Part shown: piece by piece, positions 1 to 6,188 of the stretch
Numbering within the stretch: position 1 is the stretch's first letter
Layout of the letters: each line of letters opens with the position of its first letter
NCBI GenBank assembly: GCA_003551805.1
Contig: PUNR01000210.1
Coordinates: 1 to 8,561, forward strand
Length of the DNA: 8,561 nt
Direction of reading: 5' to 3'
Source of the DNA: Loktanella sp.
GTDB lineage: Bacteria; Pseudomonadota; Alphaproteobacteria; Rhodobacterales; Rhodobacteraceae
The notes under the pieces: generated by a model
Told to the model about the DNA's origin: nothing
Seen by the model: the letters and a program-made list of their open reading frames with translations, nothing else
Databases searched by the model: none
Translations under genes and position numbers: made by a program

Positions 1-542
1 AAATGGCAGCATTTTTCGACCAGCGTGCCACCGGTATTTGCGTTGAAGCGATTCCAGTCACCGACCTTGGACAAAAACGGAAAGCGGTGTTCGCGGATCG
101 TCAGCATCTTGACGCCCCCTGTCGCGGCCTCTGCCTGCGCGATCAGCGCGGCGACGGGCGGCATGTAGCGGTATTCCATCGCAACCCAGACGGGGTGCGG
201 ATAATCGGCAAACAGGGCATCCAGCAAAGGTGCCTCTGCGGGGTCGGTATAGATCGGCTTTTCGCACAGAATAGGCAGGGGCCGTCTCGCGACGATCTGC
301 TGCAAGTGCGGCACATGCAGGTGGTTAGGGCTAACAATCACAACCGCATCAAGCGCCACAAACGCCAGCAAATCATCCAGACTGACCGCGATATGTGCGC
401 CACCCGCCAATTCCGCTGCCGCCTGCGCCAGTTCCGGCACTGGATCATAGACAACGCTGACCCGCCCATGCGGCAACAGATTGATATTCTGGATATGTTC
501 GCGGGCCATCATGCCGCAGCCGACCAATCCGTAGTTCACCAT
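1..542 (-). CDS. Gfo/Idh/MocA family NAD-dependent oxidoreductase (or related NAD-dependent glycosidase), N-terminal part, cut by the window edge
   Basis: The first 180 residues of a cytoplasmic Rossmann-fold protein are visible; the rest lies left of position 1. The nucleotide-binding loop is GCGMMA (residues 8-13). Strand beta-2 ends in VVYD (Asp33), an acidic residue that in this fold normally favours NAD over NADP. SPNHLH (71-76) and EKP (94-96) are family hallmarks, the EKP lysine being the usual catalytic one. The start of the C-terminal substrate domain contains EHRFPF (151-156) and GGTLVEKCCH (171-180). The start ATG follows the gntR stop codon by 11 bases, with an AAGGG ribosome site overlapping the gntR end, so the two are probably cotranscribed. 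Members of this fold oxidise sugars or inositols, or act as NAD-dependent glycosidases (GH109, GH188). Family confidence is high; the substrate is unknown, and a role in sulfosugar entry is only suggested by the neighbours. Confidence 0.9.
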   Translation of the reverse strand, partial: MVNYGLVGCGMMAREHIQNINLLPHGRVSVVYDPVPELAQAAAELAGGAHIAVSLDDLLAFVALDAVVIVSPNHLHVPHLQQIVARRPLPILCEKPIYTDPAEAPLLDALFADYPHPVWVAMEYRYMPPVAALIAQAEAATGGVKMLTIREHRFPFLSKVGDWNRFNANTGGTLVEKCCH

Positions 543-553
543 TTGCAAGTCGA

Positions 554-1261
554 TCACCCTTTTCCCATGCGTGAAATATATTGCGCACGGTCCGCATCGA
601 ACCATGTGCGCGAAAACTCGACAGGCACACGGCCTGCAAGATATGAATTGCGCTCGATATATCCGGTCATGGTGCCTGCCTGCAGATGAAAGGCATCAGG
701 CGTCCAGTCGGGCAAAGCGGCAACACCGATCCGGTCCTCGGCGGCGGCAATCACCAGCCCAAGCCGGTCGCGATAGAACAGATACAGCGATTCCAGCAGG
801 TCATTTGGCCCGATCACATCGCAGGCCCCGCCATCCAGCCAGATTTCCTCGACCGCGATGACCGTGCCGCCCAAAGATCGCAACCGCCTGATCCGGTGCC
901 CCATCGCATGATCGCCAAAGGGTCGGGCGTCGGCTGGTTTCGGCAGCAGATCAACTGACAGCACCTGCGCCGTAGGCAATCCGCCGCCGCGTTTCAGTTC
1001 CAACCGGAAAAACGCATAGACCGAATCCACCTCTTCGCGGTGGCGCACATAATTGCCCGACCCTTGCACGCGTTCCAGCAAACCCTTGGATTCCACATCG
1101 GCCAAAGCCTTGCGCAATGTCCCGACCGCAATCCCAAGATCCTCGGCCATCTCGCGTTCCGGCGGCAGGCGAGCGCCGTCCAGCAGATGACCGGCGGCAA
1201 TCTCGCGGATCAGCATTTCGCTGACCTGCACGAATTTCGGCAAGGCTGAAGTTGTCGCCAT
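554..1261 (-). CDS. GntR family transcriptional regulator, HutC/UTRA subfamily
   Basis: A 235-residue DNA-binding repressor-type protein. Residues 8-72 form the winged helix-turn-helix with the GntR signature: ARLPPERE (30-37), GIAVGTLRKAL (43-53), then LLERVQGSGNYV (61-72) as the wing. The remainder, from about residue 90 to the end, fits a UTRA ligand-binding domain, including the EIWLD and EFSRTWFDADR stretches usual near its end. The reading frame stays open up to 1348, but the ATG at 1261 is preferred because GGGGAGGGG lies six bases upstream and homologues begin shortly before the first helix. It is divergent from the monooxygenase operon and cotranscribed with the oxidoreductase gene downstream. 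By UTRA-family precedent it probably represses the divergent operon, and itself, until a sugar-like ligand binds; the ligand is not deducible from sequence. Confidence 0.93.
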   Translation of the reverse strand: MATTSALPKFVQVSEMLIREIAAGHLLDGARLPPEREMAEDLGIAVGTLRKALADVESKGLLERVQGSGNYVRHREEVDSVYAFFRLELKRGGGLPTAQVLSVDLLPKPADARPFGDHAMGHRIRRLRSLGGTVIAVEEIWLDGGACDVIGPNDLLESLYLFYRDRLGLVIAAAEDRIGVAALPDWTPDAFHLQAGTMTGYIERNSYLAGRVPVEFSRTWFDADRAQYISRMGKG

Positions 1262-1267
1262 GGCCAG

Positions 1268-1276
1268 CCCCTCCCC
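1268..1276 (-). promoter_or_regulatory. Ribosome binding site of the GntR regulator
   Basis: GGGGAGGGG on the minus strand ends six bases before the ATG at 1261. It decides the start in favour of that codon over in-frame upstream candidates reaching 1348, which have no comparable site. Confidence 0.75.
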
Positions 1277-1350
1277 GGCGCGCCATAAAATTGATACACT
1301 ATTGTTGCACATGATTTGGCGTGCTACGCAAGTGCAATCAGCGATCACTT

Positions 1351-1358
1351 GGGAGGGG
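1351..1358 (+). promoter_or_regulatory. Ribosome binding site of the monooxygenase
   Basis: GGGAGGGG lies five bases before the ATG at 1364. It fixes that start rather than the in-frame TTG at 1316, which would add 16 residues with no family resemblance. Confidence 0.8.
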
Positions 1359-1363
1359 AATCA

Positions 1364-2521
1364 ATGACCGTCGTGCCAGTCACCAGCGCCGATCTTGACG
1401 CGGCAGAGGTATCTTGGTTTTCCGCATTATGTTCGGATGATTACCAATTCCTCGGCGTGCCGGACGGTGATCTGCGATCATCATGGGACCATTGCCGCGA
1501 CATCGCCCTGACTGCCGAAGCACAGGGTTTCCGCAATATCCTTGCGCCTTCATCCTATCAGGTGGGTCAGGACACATTGTCCTTCGTCGCAGGCATGGCG
1601 CCGCTGACAGACAAGATCAATTTCCTCGCCGCGATCCGCTGCGGTGAAGTGCAGCCCATCATGCTCGCGCGGACAATCGCGACGCTGGACCACATGCTAA
1701 AGGGTCGGCTGACGCTGAACGTCATCAGCTCCGATTTCCCGGGCGAGGTTGCGGATAGCAAATACCGCTATAAACGCAGCCATGAAGTTGTGGAAATCCT
1801 GCGCAAATGCTGGACACAGGATGAGGTCAGCTATGACGGCGACATCTACCAGATCAGCAAGCTGACAACCGACCCAGCCCGCCCCTATCAACAAAACGGT
1901 GGCCCGCTGCTGTATTTCGGCGGCTATTCGCCGGATGCGCTGGAACTTTGTGGTGCGCAATGCGACGTCTATCTGATGTGGCCGGAAACCAAAGACATGT
2001 TGGAACAGCGCATGAAAGACGTCCATGCCCGCGCCGCCGCCCATGGCCGCACGCTGGATTACGGGCTGCGCGTCCACATGATCGTGCGCGACACCGAGGC
2101 CGAGGCGAAAGAATACGCCGAACACATCGCCAGCAAGCTGGATGATGAATACGGTAAACTGATCCGCGACCGCGCGCATGACAGCATCAGCCTTGGCGTG
2201 GCGCATCAGGCGCGCGCGCGCGAACTGGCCGATCAGTTTGGTTATACTGAACCGGGTCTCTGGACGGGTATTGGCCGCGCACGGTCAGGCTGCGGTGCGG
2301 CGCTGGTGGGGTCCACCGACCAGATCCTGTCCAAAATCGAAGACTACAAGAAAATGGGCATCCGTGCGTTCATCTTCTCGGGCTATCCGCATATCGACGA
2401 GGCTGAACATTTCGGCAAACGCGTCATGCCACATCTGAAAACCTGCTCGCTGCCGCATGAATACGGCCGTGTGCCGCATGAAACTCCAGCCACGCCTTTG
2501 GGCACAGGGACACGCCGCTAA
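1364..2521 (+). CDS. LLM-class FMNH2-dependent monooxygenase, SsuD-like; candidate sulfosugar (SmoC-type) desulfurising monooxygenase
   Basis: A 385-residue bacterial-luciferase-fold enzyme, close to SsuD in length (about 380). SsuD-type enzymes use FMNH2 and O2 to split a C-S bond, giving an aldehyde and sulfite. Visible hallmarks are ARTIATLDHMLKGRL (102-116), LLYFGGYSPDA, an SsuD-like GLRVHMIVRD (234-243), WTGIGRARSGCG (300-311) and FSGYPH (338-343). Arg236, His238, Arg307 and Tyr341 line up, at a constant offset of ten, with the functional Arg226, His228, Arg297 and Tyr331 of E. coli SsuD; by eye, the SsuD Cys54 and Glu20 equivalents are missing. It is cytoplasmic, with no signal peptide. 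It leads the operon, and its stop overlaps the next start (TAATG). The flavin reductase two genes on is its probable FMNH2 source. The family is secure; sulfoquinovose as substrate is inferred from the neighbouring aldo/keto reductase, and a simple alkanesulfonate remains possible. Confidence 0.9.
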   Translation: MTVVPVTSADLDAAEVSWFSALCSDDYQFLGVPDGDLRSSWDHCRDIALTAEAQGFRNILAPSSYQVGQDTLSFVAGMAPLTDKINFLAAIRCGEVQPIMLARTIATLDHMLKGRLTLNVISSDFPGEVADSKYRYKRSHEVVEILRKCWTQDEVSYDGDIYQISKLTTDPARPYQQNGGPLLYFGGYSPDALELCGAQCDVYLMWPETKDMLEQRMKDVHARAAAHGRTLDYGLRVHMIVRDTEAEAKEYAEHIASKLDDEYGKLIRDRAHDSISLGVAHQARARELADQFGYTEPGLWTGIGRARSGCGAALVGSTDQILSKIEDYKKMGIRAFIFSGYPHIDEAEHFGKRVMPHLKTCSLPHEYGRVPHETPATPLGTGTRR

Positions 2522-3411
2522 TGGACCGTATCAAGATCACCGACGATTTATCCTTCAGCCGGATCATCTATGGCATGTGGCGGCTGGGCGATGACGCCGA
2601 CACCAGCCCGGCCCATGTGCAGGCCAAGATCGAGGCCTGTCTGGACCAAGGCATCACCACGATGGATCAGGCTGATATCTATGGCGGCTACGAGGCCGAA
2701 GAAATCCTTGGCAACGCCCTGCGCGCAGCGCCCGCGCTCAAAGACCAGATCGAGATCGTGACAAAATGCGATATCATCGCCCCTGCGGGACGCTACGCTA
2801 GCGCAAAGGTCAAATATTACGACACCTCGCCTGCCCATATCACCGCATCGGTCGATCATTCCCTGCGGCTGATGGGGATTGACCAGATCGACACATTGCT
2901 GATCCACCGGCCCGATCCGATGATGGACCATCACGCAACAGGCGAAACGCTTGATGCGCTGGTCGCTGCGGGCAAAATCGGCAGCGTGGGCGTGTCCAAC
3001 TTCAAACGGCATGACTGGACCCTGCTGCAATCGGCGATGAAATCCCCGCTGGTCACTAACCAGATCGAAGCATCCCTGACCGCCCACCATGCCTTTACCA
3101 ACGGCGATATCGCCTATTTGCAGGAATTCGGCGCGCCGGTCATGGCATGGTCGCCACTGGGCGGTGGCGCGCTGATGACCGGCAATGGCGCGGTACAGGA
3201 CGCGCTGGCGCAGGTCGCCGCGGCACAAGGCGTTGACAAGTCGGCTGTCGCGGTGGCTTGGTTGTTGGCGCATCCAGCACGGATCATGCCTGTGATGGGC
3301 ACCAATACGATTGACCGGATCAAGACACTTTCTGACGCATTGCAAGTCACCATGGACCGTGAGACCTGGTTCACACTTTACACCGCAGCCCTAGGCCAGG
3401 AAGTTCCATGA
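2521..3411 (+). CDS. Aldo/keto reductase; candidate SmoB-type 6-oxo-sugar reductase
   Basis: A 296-residue cytoplasmic (beta/alpha)8 NAD(P)H-dependent reductase of the YdhF-like branch. The catalytic tetrad is readable: Asp49 and Tyr54 in MDQADIYGG (48-56), Lys82 in VTKC (80-83) and His129 in LLIHRPDP (126-133). VGVSNF and MAWSPLGGG are further family markers, and the C-terminal PVMGTN...RIK segment is the usual cofactor-binding stretch. The ATG shares one base with the monooxygenase stop, and the stop overlaps the flavin reductase start, so translation is probably coupled. In the Agrobacterium SMO pathway a reductase of this type turns the 6-oxo-glucose left by desulfurisation into glucose, and the N-terminal third looks to me like that enzyme, from memory and without an alignment. 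Acting on the monooxygenase's aldehyde product is the natural reading here. Other carbonyl substrates are not excluded. Confidence 0.88.
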   Translation: MDRIKITDDLSFSRIIYGMWRLGDDADTSPAHVQAKIEACLDQGITTMDQADIYGGYEAEEILGNALRAAPALKDQIEIVTKCDIIAPAGRYASAKVKYYDTSPAHITASVDHSLRLMGIDQIDTLLIHRPDPMMDHHATGETLDALVAAGKIGSVGVSNFKRHDWTLLQSAMKSPLVTNQIEASLTAHHAFTNGDIAYLQEFGAPVMAWSPLGGGALMTGNGAVQDALAQVAAAQGVDKSAVAVAWLLAHPARIMPVMGTNTIDRIKTLSDALQVTMDRETWFTLYTAALGQEVP

Positions 3412-3920
3412 CCCGTCACGCATTTGATCCACAAACCGACCCTATCGGTTTCCGCAGCGCCCTTGGGGCCTTCACCACGGGGGTGACCATTGTCACCACC
3501 GACAATGCCGAAGGGCCGATAGGCATCGTCGCCAACAGTTTCGCATCCGTCTCGCTTGATCCGCCTCTGGTGCTGTGGTCGCCTGCAAAATCATCAAAAC
3601 GCTTTGCGCATTTCGCCCATGCCCAGCGCTTTGCGATCCATGTCATGGCCGCCGACCAGCGCGATATCTGCGCCGCCGTGCTGGCCTCGAAAACCGCCGT
3701 GCGTAAGGTGCCGATGCATCTGTCGCATTGCGGCATGCCTATTCTCGAAGGCGCGCTCGCCACCTTCGAATGCAATCTGGAAATCACCCATGACGCAGGT
3801 GACCACGTCATCGTCGTGGGACGTGTCACCAAAGCCCACTACACCGATGGCGACCCGCTGACCTTTCATGGCGGGCAATACGGCACTTTCACACCACACC
3901 ATCCATCATCGTCAGAGTAA
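3408..3920 (+). CDS. Flavin reductase family protein, probable FMNH2 supplier to the monooxygenase (SmoA-type)
   Basis: A 170-residue protein of the HpaC-like flavin reductase family (FMN-binding split barrel), full length for that family. Conserved stretches in order are TTGVTIVTT (23-31), GIVANSFASVSLDPPLVLWS (39-58), the SSKRF region (62-66) and GDHVIVVGRV with the GDH motif at 131-133. It uses NAD(P)H to reduce free FMN, which diffuses to a partner oxygenase. The ATG overlaps the aldo/keto reductase stop by four bases (ATGA), placing it in the same operon as the SsuD-like monooxygenase, its obvious partner. Note that the E. coli SsuD partner SsuE has a different, flavodoxin-like fold; a split-barrel partner is typical of many other two-component systems. 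Family assignment is firm; the pairing is inferred from context. Confidence 0.91.
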   Translation: MTRHAFDPQTDPIGFRSALGAFTTGVTIVTTDNAEGPIGIVANSFASVSLDPPLVLWSPAKSSKRFAHFAHAQRFAIHVMAADQRDICAAVLASKTAVRKVPMHLSHCGMPILEGALATFECNLEITHDAGDHVIVVGRVTKAHYTDGDPLTFHGGQYGTFTPHHPSSSE

Positions 3921-3970
3921 AAATATCCCGGGGGAATTGCCCCTTGGGGCAAGGGGGCAGAGCCCCAAAA
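3921..3970. repeat. GC-rich intergenic hairpin element between the enzyme genes and the TRAP genes
   Basis: Directly after the flavin reductase stop, TTGCCCC (3937-3943) and GGGGCAA (3946-3952) form one dyad, and GGGGC (3954-3958) and GCCCC (3962-3966) around AGA form a second. TTGGGGC (3944-3950) can also pair with GCCCCAA (3962-3968), so the two arrangements compete. No T-run follows on the plus strand, so it is not a classic intrinsic terminator. The GGGGGCAGAGCCCC core resembles a small element I associate with the 3' ends of Rhodobacterales genes; that is from memory and unverified. It may stabilise the upstream mRNA or lower read-through into the transporter genes. Confidence 0.55.
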
Positions 3971-3997
3971 GGCGCAACATAAACAGGGGAGGAGCCG

Positions 3998-4594
3998 ATG
4001 TCGGTCCTGTTTGGTATCTTGTGGCCGCTAGAGCGGTTCAACACCGCGATCCTTGCCATCGGCAAGCTGATCGCAGTTACCGCTTTGGTCGTGATGGTTG
4101 CGCTGATCCTGGGTCAGGTATTCTTCCGTTATGTGATGAACGCCGCCCCTAACTGGACCGAAGAAGGCGCGCGGTTCGGCATGCTCTGGATGACAGGCCT
4201 GATGGCACCGCTGGCCTACCGGATGGGCGGGTTCGTGGCCATCGACATGTTGGAACGCGCCCTGCCCCGTCTGCTGGCCGGGGTTTTGTCACTGCTACTG
4301 CTGGCCATCTCGCTCTGGGTGCTGGTGATCGCTTGGGAACGCGGGCTGAACAACCATCTTGATACGCTCACAGGGCGCGGCTGTTCGGCCAGCCTGCGCT
4401 GGCCCTTCGGGATCGAGATCGGGCGCTGCGGCGCGCGGTTCCAGAACAATTACCAATATGCCTCGCTCTGGGTCGGGGTGAACCTCCTGATCGCGGTCAA
4501 TATCGAACTGATGCTGCGGCAGGTCATCACCCTGCTGGGTCAGGGCGACCGGCTGACATCGTTCAAATCGGTTGAAGTGGCGGGGGCGGAATAA
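3998..4594 (+). CDS. TRAP transporter small membrane subunit (DctQ family)
   Basis: A 198-residue inner-membrane protein with four hydrophobic segments, at about 24-43, 62-79, 92-113 and 155-176. The family signature is present: QVFFRYVMNAAPNWTEE (40-56), where the Trp-Thr-Glu-Glu is typical, followed by GLMAPLAYRMGGFVAID (67-83). Between segments three and four there is an unusually long hydrophilic loop (about 114-154) with two cysteines, Cys129 and Cys144; in the usual DctQ topology this loop faces the periplasm. The start ATG follows GGGGAGGAG by three bases. The stop overlaps the large-subunit start (TAATG). With the next gene it forms the Na+-driven secondary importer that accepts substrate from the periplasmic binding protein. 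Substrate not deducible from this subunit. Confidence 0.93.
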   Translation: MSVLFGILWPLERFNTAILAIGKLIAVTALVVMVALILGQVFFRYVMNAAPNWTEEGARFGMLWMTGLMAPLAYRMGGFVAIDMLERALPRLLAGVLSLLLLAISLWVLVIAWERGLNNHLDTLTGRGCSASLRWPFGIEIGRCGARFQNNYQYASLWVGVNLLIAVNIELMLRQVITLLGQGDRLTSFKSVEVAGAE

Positions 4595-6162
4595 TGCTGA
4601 TCCTGTTCCTGCCTTTGTTCCTGATCCTCATCATGATCGGCCTGCCCGTTGTTTTTGCGCTGATGGCGGCGCCTTTCGCCATGATCATGGCCGAAGGCGA
4701 CACCCGTAATGTGGTCGCAGGCCTTTACCGCAACCTTTACAACGGCATGGACAGTTTTCCCTTGATGGCGCTGCCCTTCTTCATGCTGGCAGGCGAGATC
4801 ATGAACCGTGGCGGCATCACCATGCGGCTGGTGGAATTCGCGCAAGCCTTTATGGGCCATTTGCGCGGCGGTCTGGCGCATGTGAATATCCTGTCGTCGA
4901 TGCTGTTTGCGGGTCTGTCGGGATCGGCTGTGGCCGATACATCAGCGATCGGATCCACCATGATCCCTGCGATGGAAAAGAACGGCTATACCCGCCGTTT
5001 CGCTGCCGCCATCACCGCGGCAAGCTCGGTCATCGGGCCGATCATCCCGCCCTCGGGCATCATGATTATCTATGCCTATGTGATGGGCGAAAGCGTGGCC
5101 TCGCTGTTTCTCGCGGGCATCGTGCCGGGAATTCTGGTCGGTGTCGGGCTGATGGTCATGGTCCGGCTGATGGCCGACCGCTATGACTTGCCCAAGGCGG
5201 AAAGGATCGTCACCAAGAACCAGACGATCACACCAGTCGAATATTGGGTAAGTTTTGCGCTGCTGCGGATCAACCTCGCGGGGTTGCTGATCGCGCTTTA
5301 TTCCTTCATCGCACGGCCCGTCGGATTGGCAACCATCAACGAAGCAGGCGACCGCGTGCATGCGCTGAACCTCTGGATCGTCTTCGCGGCTCTGCTGGTG
5401 GCCTCGCATTACATCCTGATGGGCTATCGCAAGCGGGTCACATCCGATTTTCGCATGGTCTGCAAAAAGGCCGTGGCCCCCCTGCAAACCCCGATCATTA
5501 TTCTGGGCGGCATTCTAGTTGGGGTTTTCACCCCGACCGAAGCCTCAGCGGTCGCCGTCGCCTATGCGCTGATCGTGTCGTTCTTCGTGCTGCGGTCGAT
5601 GAAATTGCGCGATCTGTCGGGCGTGCTGACACGCTCGGCCCTTGCCACATCCGCCGTGCTGTTGCTGGTCGGGGCCGCTGTCGCGTTCAAGACTGTCGTG
5701 GCCCTGTCATATGCACCGCAGATACTCTCGGATTACATACTGTCGTTGTCCGAAAACCCGCTGATGCTGCTGTTTTTGATCAATATCCTGTTGTTCATCG
5801 TCGGCATGTTCCTTGATGCGGGTCCGGCAATCATCATTCTGGGGCCGATCCTTGGACCAATTTTCGTCGATCTGGGCGTGCACCCCGTGCATTTCGCCAT
5901 CATCATGAGCGTGAACCTGACCGTGGGGTTGGCAACGCCACCGATGGGCCTTGTGCTGTTCGTCGCTTCAACCGTGTCGGGCGAACGGGTTGAAACCATC
6001 GCCAAAGCGATCCTGCCGTTTCTCGCGGTCGAGATTTTCGTGATTTTCCTGATTACCTATGTCCCTGCCATTTCGATGACAGTGCCATATCTGGCAGGCT
6101 TTCTGGGCTGTGCCCCGGATGTCGGCTTTTCCGCCTGTATCAGCCCCGTGCCGGTACAGTAA
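4594..6162 (+). CDS. TRAP transporter large permease subunit (DctM family) with a central insertion
   Basis: A 522-residue polytopic inner-membrane protein and the transport-catalysing subunit. Hallmarks are SGSAVADTSAIG (109-120), GPIIPPSGIMIIYAY (148-162), GVFTPTEAS (310-318) and GLATPPMG from about 445; the first and third correspond to the family's substrate/Na+ site regions. Typical DctM proteins are about 425-440 residues. The extra length comes mainly from residues roughly 210-280, an insertion containing two further hydrophobic stretches (FALLRINLAGLLIALYSF and LNLWIVFAALLVASHYIL) joined by a polar linker, and partly from a C-terminal tail carrying Cys506 and Cys515. The frame is intact and codon use does not change, so this is a genuine long form and not a fusion error. 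Start overlaps the small-subunit stop. Expected to import a small, probably anionic solute. Confidence 0.95.
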   Translation: MLILFLPLFLILIMIGLPVVFALMAAPFAMIMAEGDTRNVVAGLYRNLYNGMDSFPLMALPFFMLAGEIMNRGGITMRLVEFAQAFMGHLRGGLAHVNILSSMLFAGLSGSAVADTSAIGSTMIPAMEKNGYTRRFAAAITAASSVIGPIIPPSGIMIIYAYVMGESVASLFLAGIVPGILVGVGLMVMVRLMADRYDLPKAERIVTKNQTITPVEYWVSFALLRINLAGLLIALYSFIARPVGLATINEAGDRVHALNLWIVFAALLVASHYILMGYRKRVTSDFRMVCKKAVAPLQTPIIILGGILVGVFTPTEASAVAVAYALIVSFFVLRSMKLRDLSGVLTRSALATSAVLLLVGAAVAFKTVVALSYAPQILSDYILSLSENPLMLLFLINILLFIVGMFLDAGPAIIILGPILGPIFVDLGVHPVHFAIIMSVNLTVGLATPPMGLVLFVASTVSGERVETIAKAILPFLAVEIFVIFLITYVPAISMTVPYLAGFLGCAPDVGFSACISPVPVQ

Positions 6163-6176
6163 TCAACAGCATCCAC

Positions 6177-6184
6177 AGGGAGGA
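6177..6184 (+). promoter_or_regulatory. Strong ribosome binding site of the TRAP binding protein
   Basis: AGGGAGGA lies four bases before the ATG at 6189. It is closer to consensus than the site of any other gene in the operon except the small subunit's, which fits the usual need for more binding protein than permease. Confidence 0.65.
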
Positions 6185-6188
6185 TAAA

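Larger units (their letters stand above)
1262..1363. promoter_or_regulatory. Divergent promoter/operator region between gntR and the monooxygenase operon
   Basis: A 102-base gap between divergent start codons must hold promoters for both directions. The centre is AT-richer than the flanking genes (1285-1317). Two inverted repeats are visible: TTGCAC (1305-1310) with GTGCAA (1332-1337), and nested inside it GCGT (1319-1322) with ACGC (1326-1329) around a GCT centre. Either could be the GntR operator, since UTRA-type GntR proteins bind short dyads as dimers. A weak plus-strand -35-like TTGATA sits at 1291-1296, but I find no convincing -10 partner, so the promoters themselves are not assigned. 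Confidence 0.55.

Noticed and set aside
3..689. Plus-strand 228-residue open frame
   Set aside because: It lies antisense to the oxidoreductase and the end of gntR, its product is rich in Arg, His and Gln with no family pattern, and the minus-strand frame has clear Rossmann-fold motifs.
1262..1348. N-terminal extension of the GntR regulator to the frame start at 1348
   Set aside because: It would cover most of the divergent promoter gap and add 29 residues before the usual first helix; the ATG at 1261 has a strong ribosome site.
2548..3345. Long minus-strand open frame (265 residues) inside the aldo/keto reductase gene
   Set aside because: Mirror frame of a high-GC gene. The sense strand has the complete catalytic tetrad and coupled start and stop, and the antisense product shows no recognisable domain.
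1364..3920. Classical sulfur-starvation alkanesulfonate utilisation (ssu) operon
   Set aside because: The flavin reductase is the split-barrel type and not SsuE-like, no SsuABC importer is present, and an aldo/keto reductase is translationally coupled, all of which point to carbon-source catabolism. It is not fully excluded.
4942..5487. Minus-strand open frame inside the large TRAP subunit gene
   Set aside because: Its product is His-, Asp- and Gln-rich, as expected for the complement of a membrane-protein gene, with no ribosome site.
4594..6162. Large TRAP subunit as a frameshifted or fused gene because of its length
   Set aside because: The frame is open throughout, conserved motifs occur in the normal order on both sides of the insertion, and the inserted part keeps the same codon style.
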